From assembly GCA_006384855.1 (NCBI GenBank), contig VCJN01002789.1:1-64000 (forward strand): a DNA stretch of 64,000 nt. Direction: 5' to 3'. This document shows, in pieces, positions 28,291-38,847 of the stretch. The notes under the pieces were generated by a model. That model saw only the letters and a list, made by a program, of their open reading frames with translations, was not told where the DNA came from and did not search any database. The stretch's first letter is position 1. Every line of letters begins with the position of its first letter. The translations under genes and the position numbers were made by a program. Source of the DNA: Tetraselmis striata (Eukaryota; Chlorophyta; Chlorodendrophyceae; Chlorodendrales; Chlorodendraceae).

Positions 28291-29676
28291 ATGACAGGCT
28301 GGAAGTTCAACGCGAAAACCGCGCGGTTGCGTGCCTTTGCAGAGGATCGTGCGGGCGCGATCCTGCCGCTTTTCGCCGTGGTGCTGGTGTTCGTGATCGT
28401 GGCCGCCGGGGCCGGGATCGATTTCGCCCGCGCCGTCAACCAGCGCCAGTCTCTGGCCCGCGGCCTCGACGCGGCGATGCTGGCTGTCGCCCGCGAATTG
28501 TCGATCCGCAACATGTCGGAAGGCGAGATCCGGACCTTTCTCGACGAGAATTACGCCGCCTATTTCGGCGCGAACGGCGAGGGCTCCAGTGTCGCCGGCG
28601 CCACCGTGACGATCGAGGAGCCGCAGATCAACACGCAGACCCGCCAGATCGCGGTGGCGGCAAGCGCCAGCGTCCCGACCTTCTTCATCGGCCTGGGCGG
28701 CCTGGGGCCGGAAAAGCTCGACGTGTCCGTCAATGCGCAGGCGGTCTATCCCAAGAGCGTGGAGGCGGCGCTGGTGCTCGATGTGACCGGATCGATGGGC
28801 GGCTCCAAGATCCGGGCGCTGCGCGATGCGGCGGCTGCCTTCGTCAACACGCTGGTGCCGCCGGATTCCGCCGACGCCAACGAAAAGGTCCGCATCGCCG
28901 TCATTCCCTATGCCTCGGGGGTGAATATCGGCTCCACGCGGGCAACCAAGGCGACCGGTGGATGGAACAAGTCGCGTAAGTCGTTCGAATATTGCGTGAC
29001 CGAGCGCGGCGGCGCGCAGGCCTATACGGATGACAGCTATACAACGGCGGTTGTTGGACCCGGTACCGTTCGCAGCGGCAACAAGCGCGGCTACTACAAG
29101 AGCGGCAACAGGGTTCGCAGCAGTTCCGGATTTGTGTGCCCAAACGCGGAGCTCGTTCCGCTGACGCTCGACCCGGGGTCGTCCTCGAAAAGCGGGACGC
29201 CTCTTCACACGATCGCAAACCTGAATGCGTCGGGAAACACTGCCGGCCAGACCGGCGTTGCCTGGGGGTGGTACACGCTCTCCAGCCGCTGGTCGGGACT
29301 TTGGCCGAACGAAAGCCGTCCGGCGCCTGAATCCGACGAGCGCGTGTTGAAATACATGCTCCTGATGACGGACGGCGAATTCAACACCTACTTCCAGCCC
29401 GCGCGCGTTCGCGGCGTGGACTATGACTGGCTGGCACATACGGGCGGGTCGGAATCCACCAATCGCGCGATCCGCTTGTGTGAGGAAGCAAAGGACAGCG
29501 GCATCAAGATCATCACCGTGGGCTTCCAGATCGGCGGCAATTCGAATGCCAAGAAGGTCATGGAAAAGTGTGCCTCGACGCCGTCGGACTATTATCTCGC
29601 CGATGACGACGACGAGCTGATCGAGCGTTTTTCGGCCATCGCCAACCAGATCAAGACGACCTATCTGGCGCGCTGA
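28291..29676 (+). CDS. TadG-like pilus-associated protein with von Willebrand A domain
   Basis: A 461-aa protein starting at ATG 28291. The N-terminus (FAEDRAGAILPLFAVVLVFVIVAAGAGIDFARAV) is the Tad pseudopilin-like membrane segment seen in TadE/F/G proteins. The VWA domain begins about residue 155 with the metal-binding motif LDVTGSMGGSK (DxTxS variant of DxSxS) and continues to LLMTDGEFNTYF and IKIITVGFQIG. In Tad systems such proteins help assemble or anchor Flp pili in the envelope. No other tad genes are within this window, so this is an orphan copy here. It reads outward with no evident operon partner. Confidence 0.85.
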   Translation: MTGWKFNAKTARLRAFAEDRAGAILPLFAVVLVFVIVAAGAGIDFARAVNQRQSLARGLDAAMLAVARELSIRNMSEGEIRTFLDENYAAYFGANGEGSSVAGATVTIEEPQINTQTRQIAVAASASVPTFFIGLGGLGPEKLDVSVNAQAVYPKSVEAALVLDVTGSMGGSKIRALRDAAAAFVNTLVPPDSADANEKVRIAVIPYASGVNIGSTRATKATGGWNKSRKSFEYCVTERGGAQAYTDDSYTTAVVGPGTVRSGNKRGYYKSGNRVRSSSGFVCPNAELVPLTLDPGSSSKSGTPLHTIANLNASGNTAGQTGVAWGWYTLSSRWSGLWPNESRPAPESDERVLKYMLLMTDGEFNTYFQPARVRGVDYDWLAHTGGSESTNRAIRLCEEAKDSGIKIITVGFQIGGNSNAKKVMEKCASTPSDYYLADDDDELIERFSAIANQIKTTYLAR

Positions 29677-29788
29677 GCTTGCGCCGGCGAGCGTTGTTGT
29701 CTCTCGGTCTTCTGTCAGGAAAATTCCACCTCACCCGAAAAAAGCGGGTGTGTGGCGAAGCGGTGCACTGCCGTCCTGGTCTCAGGCC

Positions 29789-29947
29789 GTCACCCCGGGC
29801 AAGGCGAAGCCGCGACCCGGGGCCTATTCGTTCCCAGAGCGGCGGCTATAGGAGTGCTGCGGCTGCGTGGCGGCCCTGTGGCGACTGGTGGAGCGCCTCG
29901 CCCCTGCCGGGGGTGCCAATGGATCCCCGCTCGGGGGCGGGGATGAC
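29789..29947. repeat. REP-like palindromic intergenic element
   Basis: The 415-base gap 29677-30091 has no gene but holds this element. Its outer ends gtcaccccggg and ggggatgac are near-complementary; inside are two hairpins, ccccggg...cccgggg at the left and atccccgc...gcggggat at the right. This matches the GTCATCCCGG-type intergenic repeats common in Hyphomicrobiales genomes. It may stabilise transcript 3' ends or be a relic non-autonomous element. Confidence 0.65.
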
Positions 29948-30091
29948 GACTGCGAGGGAGACAGCGGCCCGCACAACAGCAGCGGCTTTGAAGGATGACC
30001 GGTCTTCAGCAATCTCTGCGATCATCTTCAGCGCCGGGGCCTTGCGGTCCCGGCGTTTGCTGTTCGGTTCGACTTGGTCCGTCAGCCGCCG

Positions 30092-30389
30092 TCAGGACGG
30101 GCGGTTCTGACGGTTCTCGATCAGGTCGTCGACCACGGCGGGGTCGGCGAGCGTCGAGGTGTCGCCCAGGTTCTCGAAGCTGTCCTCGGCGATCTTGCGC
30201 AGGATGCGGCGCATGATCTTGCCCGAGCGGGTCTTGGGCAGGCCCGGTGCGAACTGGATGAGGTCCGGCGAGGCGATCGGGCCGATTTCATTGCGCACCC
30301 AGGTGCGCAGTTCCTTGGCAAGCTCCTCGCTCGGCTCCTCGCCGGCCATCAGCGTCACATAGACGTAGATGCCCTGGCCCTTGAGATCA

Positions 30390-30421
<32 letters not shown>

Positions 30422-32041
30422 CTTGGCATGGGCGACCAGCGCCGATTCCACCTCGGCCGTGCCCATGCGGTGGCCCGAGACGTTGATCACGTCATCGACG
30501 CGGCCGGTGATCCAGTAATCGCCATCGGCATCCCGGCGACAGCCATCGCCCGAGAAGTAGTAGCCCTTGTAATCGCTGAAATAGGTCTGCACGAAACGAT
30601 CGTGGTCGCCATAGACCGTGCGCATCTGGCCCGGCCAGCTATCGGCGATCACCAGAACGCCTTCGACCCCGTTTCCTTCGACGACCTCGCCCGAGGTCGG
30701 GTCCAGCACCAGGGGCTGCACCCCGAAAAACGGCTTCTGCGCGGCCCCCGGTTTCAAGGTATGTGCGCCGGGCAGGGGGGTCATCATGTGGCCGCCCGTT
30801 TCGGTCTGCCACCAGGTGTCGACGATGGGGCAGGTGCCCTTGCCGACATTCTCGTTGTACCAGTTCCAGGCCTCGGGGTTGATCGGCTCGCCCACGGTGC
30901 CAAGCAGTTTCAGGCTGCTCAGGTCGTACTTCTCGACAAAGCCGGTGCCCTTGCCCATCAATGCGCGGATCGCGGTGGGGGCGGTGTAGAACTGGTTAAC
31001 GGAATGCTTCTCGCAGACCTGCCAGAAGCGGCTGGCATCGGGGTAGGTCGGCACACCCTCGAACATCAGCGTGGTCGCGCCATTGGCCAGGGGGCCATAG
31101 ACGATATAGCTGTGCCCGGTGACCCAGCCGACATCGGCCGTGCACCAGAAGACATCGCCGTCCTTGTAGTCGAACGTGTATTCGTGGGTCATGGAGGCAT
31201 AGACGAGGTAGCCGCCGGTGGTGTGCACCACACCCTTCGGCTGTCCGGTGGAGCCAGAGGTGTAGAGGATAAAAAGCGGATCCTCGGCGTTCATCTCTTC
31301 GGGCGGGCAGTCGCTGCTGACCCGCTCGGCAAGATCGTCATACCAGATGTCGCGCCCGCCGACCCAGGCAACCTGATCGCCGGTGCGTTTGACCACGAGA
31401 CATCTTGTGCCCAACACATTGTGCAACAGCGCCTTGTTGACGTTGTCCTTGAGCTCGGTCACGCGCCCGCCGCGCGGCGCGCCGTCCGCGGTGATCACCA
31501 GCTTGCTGTCGCAGCCGGTGATGCGCTGGGCGAGGCTGTCGGGCGAGAAGCCGCCGAAGACGATGGAATGCACCGCGCCGACGCGGGCGCAGGCGAGCAT
31601 CGCATAGGCTGCTTCCGGGATCATCGGCAGATAGAGGGTGACGCGGTCGCCCTTCTTCACGCCCATGGCATGCAGCACATTGGCGAATTTGTTCACCTCA
31701 TGGTGCAGCTCTTTGTAGGTGATGATCTTGTGTTCGGACGGATCGTCGCCTTCCCAGATGATCGCCGGCTTGTCGCCGCGCGTCGCCACATGGCGGTCGA
31801 CGCAGTTGGCGGAGACGTTGAGCGTGCCGTCCTCGAACCATTTGATCGACACGTTGTGCGGATCGTAGGACGTGTTCTTGACCTTGGTGTAGGGCTTGAT
31901 CCAGTCGATGCGCTTGCCGTGCTCGGCCCAGAAGCCCTCCGGATCGCTCACCGAGGCCTTGTACATTTCCTGGTATTTGGCGTTGTCGACAAGCGCCGTG
32001 GCGGCGATGTCCGCCGGAACCGGATAGAGATTTTCGGACAT
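30092..32041 (-). CDS. acs: Acetyl-CoA synthetase
   Basis: A 649-aa ANL-family enzyme converting acetate, ATP and CoA to acetyl-CoA. ATG 32041 follows gggagg and gives [12 protein letters not shown]. All family motifs are present: [20 protein letters not shown] (P-loop), [43 protein letters not shown] and the C-terminal [16 protein letters not shown], whose lysine is the site of regulatory acetylation in relatives. It lies alone on the minus strand; the VC_2705 symporter at 13-15 kb could supply acetate, though it is not linked. Confidence 0.97.
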
Positions 32042-32211
32042 ACGGACCCTCCCAAAATGACATTTGTCCCGCACTTGCGCACATGCGGTGCTTGCGAATG
32101 CCGCGCATTATGGGGATGAGGGGCCGGGCCGTCCACTGGGCTGCAGTCGTTCTTTCGTAGGCTCGGGAGGAACCCGTAAGCCTTTGGAACGAAAAGCGCG
32201 GAAAACCGGGT

Positions 32212-32610
32212 TCAGCCGATGGCGCCGATCACCGCGCCCTGGACGAGGAGAACCGCCAGCCAGTGGCCGCCGTCGATCAGGGTCAGCGACCAGGGCTGTC
32301 CCTGAAAGCGGTGGTTGACGATCAGGCTGGTGGCGATCAGTCCAACCCAGACGAGGCTTGCCGACAGCAGGCCGTTGGCGACCGTCACCGGACCGGCGTG
32401 ATAGATCAGGCCGGCGAAGACGAAGGCCATCAGCAGCTGACAGAGGAAGGTTCCGGCGAAGAGCAGCGCTGAGGGGCGCGTTTGCTCCTTGGTCAGCCCG
32501 GCCGCGCGCATCCACTGCTTGCCGAGCACCCCGTACCAGGCCGCGCCGGCGACGAAGGAGGCGATGCCCGCGGCAAGCACCGCCAGCAGGTTGATCCCGT
32601 CGAACATCAT
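32212..32610 (-). CDS. DUF1761 domain-containing membrane protein
   Basis: A 132-aa integral membrane protein with four segments: NLLAVLAAGIASFVAGAAWYG, LLFAGTFLCQLLMAFVFAGLI, LLSASLVWVGLIATSLIVN, and WLAVLLVQGAVIGAIG. The conserved WYG and the spacing GKQWM fit DUF1761. Start ATG 32610 is preceded eight bases upstream by gggag; the next codon is also ATG (32607). Function unknown. It lies downstream of ureG beyond the tandem repeat and may be read from its own promoter. Confidence 0.85.
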   Translation of the reverse strand: MMFDGINLLAVLAAGIASFVAGAAWYGVLGKQWMRAAGLTKEQTRPSALLFAGTFLCQLLMAFVFAGLIYHAGPVTVANGLLSASLVWVGLIATSLIVNHRFQGQPWSLTLIDGGHWLAVLLVQGAVIGAIG

Positions 32611-32721
32611 TGCGCTGTCTCCCGTCCGCCGTTTGCCTGCAACCGTATAGCGCAAACCGCCCGCCGGGGAAGGTCGCAGTCGGCCTCAGCCCGCCTTTTC
32701 CCGTTGGACAACGCCGCCGGG

Positions 32722-33071
32722 TGCAAGCAGACCCGCGCGGTCTCAGCCGGCGGCTTCGGTTTTTCGCAGTCCGCCGCGCGCAAGCATGCCCGTGCGGCCT
32801 CAGCCGGCGGCTTCGGTTTTTCGCAGTCCGCCGCGCGCAAGCATGCCCGCGCGGTCTCAGCCGGCGGCTTCGGTTTTTCGCAGTCCGCCGCGCGCAAGCA
32901 TGCCCGCGCGGTCTCAGCCGGCGGCTTCGGTTTTTCGCAGTCCGCCGCGCGCAAGCATGCCCGCGCGGTCTCAGCCGGCGGCTTCGGTTTTTCGCAGTCC
33001 GCCGCGCGCAAGCATGCCCGTGCGGCCTCAGCCGGCGGTTTCGGTTTTTCGCAGTCCGCCGCGCGCAAGCA
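32722..33071. repeat. 57-bp tandem repeat built from the ureG 3' end
   Basis: Six units with exact 57-base spacing start at 32744, 32801, 32858, 32915, 32972 and 33029, plus a worn partial copy on the left. The unit at 33029 is the real ureG tail; the other five are near-identical copies extending downstream of its stop codon. As 57 is a multiple of three, every unit keeps the ureG frame and its own TGA. Across each junction lies a 7-bp hairpin (ccgcgcg / cgcgcgg) with a gcatgc-containing loop. Units differ at only a few bases, so expansion looks recent. It is contiguous, with no spacers. Confidence 0.9.
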
Positions 33072-33660
33072 GGAATGCCAGCACCGCGTCGACGCCGCTG
33101 CCGGTCTTGACGTTGGTGAAGACGAAGGGACGCTCGCGCCGCATCTTGCGGGCATCGCGGTCCATCACCTCGAGCGAGGCGCCGACCAGCGGCGCGAGAT
33201 CGGTCTTGTTGATGACCAGAAGGTCGGAGCGGGTGATGCCGGGGCCGCCTTTTCGCGGGATCTTGTCGCCGGCGGAGACGTCGATCACGTAGATCGTCAG
33301 ATCCGCAAGCTCGGGCGAGAAGGTCGCGGCGAGATTGTCGCCGCCGGATTCAATCAGGATCAGGTCGAGCGCGGGAAAGGCCGCTTCCAGATCGGCGACC
33401 GCGGCGAGGTTGATCGAAGCATCCTCGCGGATCGCGGTGTGCGGGCAGCCGCCGGTCTCCACGCCGCGGATGCGGGCGGCGTCGAGCGCGCCGGAACGGG
33501 TCAGGAACTCCGCATCTTCCTTGGTGTAGATGTCGTTGGTGATCGCCGCGATCTCGAAATCGTCGCGCAGCAGCTTGCACAGCGCATCCATCAGCGCCGT
33601 CTTGCCAGAGCCGACGGGGCCGCCGATGCCGACGCGCAAGGGTCCGTTCGGGGATGTCAT
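33028..33660 (-). CDS. ureG: Urease accessory GTPase
   Basis: A 210-aa SIMIBI-class GTPase that drives nickel delivery to urease with UreE, UreF and UreD. Walker A is [10 protein letters not shown] (residues 14-23), then [16 protein letters not shown], the CPH metal motif ([13 protein letters not shown]), [15 protein letters not shown] and the guanine motif NKTDLAP. It is the last gene of the urease operon and begins one base after the preceding stop. Its final 12 codons ([13 protein letters not shown] and stop) are the source of the tandem repeat downstream. Length is normal (200-215 aa). Confidence 0.97.
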   Translation of the reverse strand: MTSPNGPLRVGIGGPVGSGKTALMDALCKLLRDDFEIAAITNDIYTKEDAEFLTRSGALDAARIRGVETGGCPHTAIREDASINLAAVADLEAAFPALDLILIESGGDNLAATFSPELADLTIYVIDVSAGDKIPRKGGPGITRSDLLVINKTDLAPLVGASLEVMDRDARKMRRERPFVFTNVKTGSGVDAVLAFLLARGGLRKTETAG

Positions 33661-34098
33661 CTAGAAACTCCAGATCACGAGAAGCGAAAACCCGCCGCCA
33701 AGAAGGAGGCAGAGCGGTGAAAAATATTTGCGGTCGAGGCCGCGAAACGGCTCTTCGGGGAAAACGCTGGCGAAGCGCTGTGTGAAGCCTGCAAGACCGC
33801 GCAGCAGAAACACGAGCGCGAAGGTTGCGGCGGCGAACAGGGCGAGCGTTGCGATCCGGTCAGGCAGGAGCGCCCGGTGGGTCAACAGCCATGGCAGCGC
33901 GGCGCCTGCGAGAACGGCGCCGGCAACGGCGAAACAGGCGGCGGGCGCGGGCATGTGCGAAATGTCGCGCTCACCGACGACCGTTCTGGCAAGACGGACC
34001 TCGTCCGCTATCGGCCACCATACCCGCAGCCCCCACAAGGCATGCAGCAGGGCGATGCCCAAAAGGATGACGGACAGGGCGACGGCAAGAATGCTCAT
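33661..34098 (-). CDS. DUF3995-type membrane protein within the urease operon
   Basis: A 145-aa membrane protein with four segments (LAVALSVILLGIALLHALWGL, APAACFAVAGAVLAGAALPWL, IATLALFAAATFALVFLLRGL, and LCLLLGGGFSLLVIWSF). The motif HALWGLRVWWP followed by DRKYFSPLCLLLG fits DUF3995. It overlaps ureF by four bases and abuts ureG, so it is translated with them. It is not a standard urease gene; nickel or urea movement is imaginable but unproven. Confidence 0.78.
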   Translation of the reverse strand: MSILAVALSVILLGIALLHALWGLRVWWPIADEVRLARTVVGERDISHMPAPAACFAVAGAVLAGAALPWLLTHRALLPDRIATLALFAAATFALVFLLRGLAGFTQRFASVFPEEPFRGLDRKYFSPLCLLLGGGFSLLVIWSF

Positions 34099-34826
34099 GA
34101 GCGAAACAGCCGCGTGTACTGGGTTTCGTGGTTCATCGAGGCGATGTCGGCGAGAAAAGCGCAGCCGCCGATGTCGTCGAGTCCGCTGTCCAGCGCGCCT
34201 TCGGCTAGGGCGGCGATGGCCGGGCCGAGCGCCTGGATCACGCGCTGGCCGTCGGTCTGGCCAAGCGGCACCGCGCGCACGGCCGCCGACACCAGATTGG
34301 CGGTAAAGGCATGCAGATAGGCGCCGACCATCGGGGCGGCGGGCATCGCATGGGCGCTTGCGGCAAGCGCCACGGCGAGCGGATAGCTCCAGCCGCCGCG
34401 CGCGATCGCCTCGGGGGCGTCGGTCAGGTCGCGAAAGAGGAGCGCCGCCGCAGATCCGTTCGCCGGCTGCCAGGCATCGCGCACGGCCGCGATGAAGGCG
34501 CCGCCCTGGGCGCTTGCCTCCAGGAACCGTTCGGCGGAGGGCTGCAGGGCGAGCGAGAGTTCGAGCAGGTCAAGAAAGGCGCGTTTGTCGCCGGCGGTCG
34601 CGGCATCCATGGCACGGGCGAGCAGGATGGCATCCGAGCGACCGGCGCCATGGTGCAGGATATCCGCGAGCCAGGCCGTGAGGCTTGCCGCATCCGTCAC
34701 GGTACCGTCCTCAACGGCCCATTCCAGCCCGTGGCTGTAGGTATAGGCACCGACCGGAAAGGCCGGCGACATCCACGCGAGCAGCGCATGCAGCGCGTCC
34801 GGCGACAGGGCGGCGTTAGTGGTCAT
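34095..34826 (-). CDS. ureF: Urease accessory protein UreF
   Basis: A 243-aa helical chaperone that forms the UreD-UreF-UreG complex on apo-urease. ATG 34826 gives [38 protein letters not shown], the standard UreF opening (sPaFPvGay.yShGlE). Later elements [22 protein letters not shown] (here VPLGQTDGQ) are also typical. The 11-base overlap with the 3' end of ureE shows tight coupling. Length is usual for the family. Confidence 0.95.
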   Translation of the reverse strand: MTTNAALSPDALHALLAWMSPAFPVGAYTYSHGLEWAVEDGTVTDAASLTAWLADILHHGAGRSDAILLARAMDAATAGDKRAFLDLLELSLALQPSAERFLEASAQGGAFIAAVRDAWQPANGSAAALLFRDLTDAPEAIARGGWSYPLAVALAASAHAMPAAPMVGAYLHAFTANLVSAAVRAVPLGQTDGQRVIQALGPAIAALAEGALDSGLDDIGGCAFLADIASMNHETQYTRLFRS

Positions 34827-35349
34827 GAAGATGGGGATGCCCGTGCGCGTGCCCGTGGTCATGCGCGTGGTCGTGGTCGTGGCCGTGATCGTGGGAATGG
34901 TCATGGCCGCGCACCGTGCCGTGGCCATAGGCGCCGCCTTCCGGGTCGAAGGGTGCGCTCAAAACGCTCATGCGGCCGCCGAGGCGGGTCACGAGGTCCT
35001 CTATGACGTGATCGCGGCGGATGCGCAGCGCGCCGGGCACGAGCTGTGTCGGCAGGTGGCGGTTGCCCAGATGCCAGGCGATCCGGATGAGCGCGTCGGT
35101 CGTCTCCGCCTCGATCTCCACCAGCTCCTCGGCGGCGGCGAGGATCGCGACGATGCGCCCGTCCTCCAGCCGCAAGCCGTCGCCATGGCGCAGCTGGACG
35201 GCTTTCGGCAGGTCGAGCAGCACCCGGGTTCCGCGCGCGCCATCAAGCACCGCGCGGCGCCGGTGGCGGTCTTCCCGGTCGAGCACGACGCTGTCGTCGG
35301 GTGCGCCCTCCCAGCTTCCGGCCGGCAGGATTTCGGTGACAGGGATCAT
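34816..35349 (-). CDS. ureE: Urease accessory nickel metallochaperone UreE
   Basis: A 177-aa nickel-binding chaperone. Start at ATG 35349, overlapping the end of the glutathione transferase gene. The N-terminal peptide-binding domain includes [25 protein letters not shown] and the metal-binding domain ends [11 protein letters not shown]. The C-terminal tail of about 33 residues is dominated by His-Asp-Gly repeats ([19 protein letters not shown]), a nickel-storage tail as in Klebsiella-type UreE. It passes Ni(II) to UreG. The His-rich tail overlaps the start of ureF. Confidence 0.95.
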   Translation of the reverse strand: MIPVTEILPAGSWEGAPDDSVVLDREDRHRRRAVLDGARGTRVLLDLPKAVQLRHGDGLRLEDGRIVAILAAAEELVEIEAETTDALIRIAWHLGNRHLPTQLVPGALRIRRDHVIEDLVTRLGGRMSVLSAPFDPEGGAYGHGTVRGHDHSHDHGHDHDHAHDHGHAHGHPHLHDH

Positions 35350-35954
35350 GCGCCGGCATCCTTGCCGCGCAGAAGGGCGGCCTTGAAGGCCGGACGCGCC
35401 GTCACGCGGTCGAAATACCCGGCGACGGGTCCGCTCTCCGGCACGTCGAATTTGGCCGCCCGGGCCCAGCCAGCGGCATGGCCGAGCAGGATGTCGGGAA
35501 CAGTGAAGGTCTCGCCCATGACGAAGGGGCCGTCGCCGATCGTGACCTCGAGCCGCTGCATCGCGGTTGCGAATTCCGCCGCGCAGACGCGCTTGATCTC
35601 CGGCACGCGCAGCTCTTCGGGGTGGATGAAGCTGTTCTTGGCCGCGGTCCACAGCGCGCCTTCCACCTCGTCGACGGTGAATTGCGTGACGGCGTCCTGA
35701 TGCGCGCGCTCCGGCGTGCCGGCGGGATAGGTCAACGCGCCGTGCTTGTCGGCGAGATACTGGCAGATCGCGACGGAATCGGTGAGCACATGGTCTCCGT
35801 CCTTCAGCACCGGCACCTTGCCCAGCGGATTGAGGGCGAGGACCTCCGGGCTTTGCGGCATGGCCGGCACCAGCTCGTAGTCCTGGCCAAGCTCCTCGAG
35901 CGTCCACATCACCCGCATCGCGCGTGTGCGCGGAAAGCCGATCACTGTGTACAT
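35346..35954 (-). CDS. Glutathione S-transferase family protein
   Basis: A 202-aa cytosolic protein with the thioredoxin-like N-terminal domain ([52 protein letters not shown]) and all-helical C-terminal domain ([22 protein letters not shown]). The Arg/Thr in FPRTRAMR sits where beta/theta-type enzymes have the catalytic Ser or Cys. It lies between ureC and ureE in a fully coupled operon, an unusual neighbour. Whether it protects urease thiols or nickel handling is unknown; it may simply be inserted. Confidence 0.9.
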   Translation of the reverse strand: MYTVIGFPRTRAMRVMWTLEELGQDYELVPAMPQSPEVLALNPLGKVPVLKDGDHVLTDSVAICQYLADKHGALTYPAGTPERAHQDAVTQFTVDEVEGALWTAAKNSFIHPEELRVPEIKRVCAAEFATAMQRLEVTIGDGPFVMGETFTVPDILLGHAAGWARAAKFDVPESGPVAGYFDRVTARPAFKAALLRGKDAGA

Positions 35955-35993
35955 GTCGTCTCCCTCCCGATCCCCGGTTGTGTCGCGCGGATC

Positions 35994-37528
35994 TTAAAAC
36001 AGGAAATAGCGCTGGGCCATGGGAAGCGTTTCCGCCGGCTCGCAGGTGAGAAGTTCGCCGTCGGCGCGGACCTCATAGGTTTCCGGATCGACCTCGATGT
36101 GCGGCACGGCGTCGTTGAGCACCATCGAGGCCTTTGAAATGCCGCCGCGCGTGTTGGCGACGGGAAGCACCAGCCGGTCGAGCCCGAGCTTGTTCTTGAT
36201 GCCATTGTCGAAGGCTGCCTGCGACACGAAGGTCACCGAGGAGGCGGTCATCGCGCGTCCCAAAGCGCCGAACATCGGCCGGTAGTGCACCGGCTGGGGT
36301 GTGGGGATCGAGGCATTGGGATCGCCCATCGGGGCGGCGGCGATGGTGCCGAGTTTTAGCACCAGGTCCGGCTTTACGCCGAAGAAGGCCGGGTCCCAGA
36401 GCACCAGGTCGGCAAGCTTGCCCACCTCGACCGAGCCGATGTGGTCGGCGAGGCCATGGGCGATGGCCGGATTGATCGTCACCTTGGAGATGTAGCGGCG
36501 CACGCGGGCATTGTCGTTATCGCCGGTCTCCTCGGCCAGACGGCCGCGTTGCTTGCGCATCTTGTCGGCGGTCTGCCAAGTGCGGATGATGACCTCGCCC
36601 ACCCGGCCCATCGCCTGACTGTCCGAGGCGATGATCGAAAACGCGCCCATGTCGTGCAGGATATCCTCGGCGGCGATGGTTTCCTTGCGGATCCGGCTTT
36701 CGGCAAAGGCCACATCCTCGGGGATCGACTTGTCGAGGTGATGGCAGACCATGAGCATGTCCAGATGCTCTTCCAGCGTGTTGACGGTGTAGGGCATCGT
36801 CGGGTTGGTCGAGCTGGGCAGGATGTTCTGGTAGCCCACCACCTTCATGATGTCCGGCGCATGCCCGCCGCCCGCCCCTTCGGTGTGGAAGGCGTGGATG
36901 CAGCGCTCCCCGATGGCCTTGAGCGTGTTTTCCACGAACCCGCTTTCGTTCAGCGTATCGGTGTGGATCATCACCTGCACATCCATATCCTCGGCGACCG
37001 ACAGGCAGCAATCGATGGCGCCGGGCGTGGTGCCCCAATCCTCATGCAGCTTCATCGCGCAGGCGCCGGCCTCGATCATCTCCACCAGGGCGGCGGGCAG
37101 GCTGGCATTGCCCTTGGCCGACAGGCCGAAATTCATCGGGAACGCGTCGAGCGCCTGCAACATCCGCCCGATATGCCACGAGCCGGGCGTGCAGGTGGTG
37201 GCCAGCGTGCCATGGGCCGGGCCGGTGCCGCCGCCCAGCATCGTGGTGATGCCGGAATGCAGCGCATCCTCGATCTGCTGGGGACAGATGAAATGGATAT
37301 GCGCATCGAACCCGCCCGCCGTGAGGATCCGCCCCTCGCCCGCAATCGCCTCGGTGCCGGGGCCGATGATGATGTCGACACCCGGCTGCGTGTCGGGGTT
37401 GCCCGCCTTGCCGATGGCGTGGATCCGCCCGTCCTTCAGGCCCACATCCGCCTTGTAGATGCCCGAATGATCCACGATCAGCGCGTTGGTGATGACGGTG
37501 TCGACGGCCCCTTGCGCGCGGGTGCGCT

Positions 37529-37574
<46 letters not shown>

Positions 37575-37706
37575 CACCTCGTCGCCATAGACGGTGAAAT
37601 CCTTTTCCACCTCGATGATCAGGTCGGTGTCGGCTAGGCGGATCCTGTCGCCGGTGGTGGGGCCGAACATGTCGGCATAGGCGGCGCGCGACAATTTATA
37701 GGGCAT
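35994..37706 (-). CDS. ureC: Urease subunit alpha
   Basis: The 570-aa catalytic subunit, which hydrolyses urea to ammonia and carbamate at a dinuclear nickel site. Metal ligands visible: [14 protein letters not shown] (two His), the carbamylated lysine in [10 protein letters not shown], His residues in [13 protein letters not shown] and [14 protein letters not shown], and the Asp in the later [11 protein letters not shown]. The mobile flap [18 protein letters not shown] includes the catalytic His. Full length, no defects. It is separated from ureB by an lprI-like gene and followed by the GST gene. Confidence 0.98.
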
Positions 37707-37745
37707 CGGGGTCTCCAGACGGTGCGGCGCGGGTCAGGGCAAGGC

Positions 37746-38171
37746 TCAGTTGCCGAGCCCGCGGGCCAGATCTTCGAGTTCGCGGGTGCGCTGGCCGGTG
37801 AGATCGGCGCGGTACTGGTAGATCAGCATGGGTTCCATCGACCCGCCACGGGCCTGGAAGCCATAGGCGGCACAGGCGGCGTCGCGGTAGGGGATCCAGG
37901 CGCGCTGGGCGTCGCGCAGGGCCTTTGCCGCGCCGGCAAGCGCCGGACTGTCGGCAAGATCCGCGTCCATCTGTTTCATTGCCGCCATCGCCCGGCCATA
38001 GGCGGCGTTCAGCTCCGCGTCCGCCGCCTGCCAGTCCTGTTCCGCGCAATAGGTCATTTCCATCTGCGTGACGGGATCGGAGCAATCCACGTCCTGCGCC
38101 AGTCCGCTGACGGGAGCAAGGAGCGCGAGCAGGCAAACGGCATGGGAAATCCGGCGGATCATGCGTGTCAT
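37746..38171 (-). CDS. LprI/DUF1311-family secreted protein
   Basis: A 141-aa exported protein. It has a signal peptide ([26 protein letters not shown], cleavage about residue 25), then the DUF1311 core [30 protein letters not shown] and [18 protein letters not shown], whose four cysteines would form disulfides in the periplasm. Homologues include the lysozyme inhibitor LprI domain. It overlaps ureB by four bases, so it is part of the urease operon. Such a gene between ureB and ureC is known from some rhizobial urease operons as I recall; its role in urea use is unknown. Confidence 0.85.
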   Translation of the reverse strand: MTRMIRRISHAVCLLALLAPVSGLAQDVDCSDPVTQMEMTYCAEQDWQAADAELNAAYGRAMAAMKQMDADLADSPALAGAAKALRDAQRAWIPYRDAACAAYGFQARGGSMEPMLIYQYRADLTGQRTRELEDLARGLGN

Positions 38172-38473
38172 AGCGGCCCCATCACCCTGGCGTTGAAGCC
38201 GTAGACCGTCCGGTCTCCGACGAAGGGAATGAGCGTGACGGAGCGCGTCTGGCCCGGCTCGAAGCGGATGGCGGTTCCCGCCGGAATATCGAGGCGCAAC
38301 CCGCGCGCGGCCGCCCGGTCGAAGGCGAGCGCCGGGTTGGTCTCGGCGAAATGATAGTGCGAGCCGACCTGCACCGGCCGGTCGCCGGTGTTGGCGACGT
38401 CGATTTCAAGCGTGGGCCGTCCGGCGTTCAGCTCGATCTCGCCGTCGGCGGGGAAGATTTCTCCGGGGATCAT
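38168..38473 (-). CDS. ureB: Urease subunit beta
   Basis: The 101-aa beta subunit of the three-subunit bacterial urease. The sequence [42 protein letters not shown] and [21 protein letters not shown] is textbook for UreB. It starts ten bases after ureA and overlaps the lprI-like gene. Confidence 0.98.
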   Translation of the reverse strand: MIPGEIFPADGEIELNAGRPTLEIDVANTGDRPVQVGSHYHFAETNPALAFDRAAARGLRLDIPAGTAIRFEPGQTRSVTLIPFVGDRTVYGFNARVMGPL

Positions 38474-38483
38474 GGCGGCGCCC

Positions 38484-38786
38484 TCAGCGGATCGGTTGGT
38501 GGACGGTGACGAGCTTGGTGCCGTCGGGAAAGGTCGCCTCGACCTGGACGTCGTGGATCATCTCGGCGACGCCCTCCATCACCTGGTCGCGCGTCAGCAC
38601 CGAGGCGCCGGCGCTCATCATCTCCGCGACGCTGCGCCCGTCGCGCGCGCCCTCGACGACGAAGTCGGTGATCAGGGCGATGGCCTCGGGGTGGTTGAGC
38701 TTGACGCCCCGTTGCAGCCGCTTGCGCGCCACCTCGGCGGCCATCGCCACCAGCAGCTTGTCCTTTTCCCGCGGTGTCAGTTTCAT
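38484..38786 (-). CDS. ureA: Urease subunit gamma
   Basis: The 100-aa gamma subunit. [44 protein letters not shown] and [21 protein letters not shown] are diagnostic. It lies 61 bases after ureD and is followed closely by ureB; these begin the structural gene set. Confidence 0.98.
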   Translation of the reverse strand: MKLTPREKDKLLVAMAAEVARKRLQRGVKLNHPEAIALITDFVVEGARDGRSVAEMMSAGASVLTRDQVMEGVAEMIHDVQVEATFPDGTKLVTVHQPIR

Positions 38787-38847
38787 GTGGCGGTCCCCAA
38801 ACCCTTGTCCTGTCGTTTAGCCGGCGAAACGGCGTGTCCCGCACTGT

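Noticed and set aside
30074..32119. Plus-strand frame of 681 aa opposite acs
   Set aside because: Shadow of acs; the acs protein has every conserved motif.
32722..33027. Array of intrinsic terminators for the urease operon
   Set aside because: On the urease strand the hairpins are followed by A-rich, not T-rich, sequence.
32744..33071. Possible CRISPR array
   Set aside because: Units are 57 bases, contiguous and without unique spacers; each is a copy of the ureG tail.
32482..33720. Plus-strand frame of 412 aa with a repeated 19-residue unit
   Set aside because: It is antisense to ureG and DUF1761; the repeat arises from the 57-bp DNA repeat and lies over known genes with strong coding evidence on the other strand.
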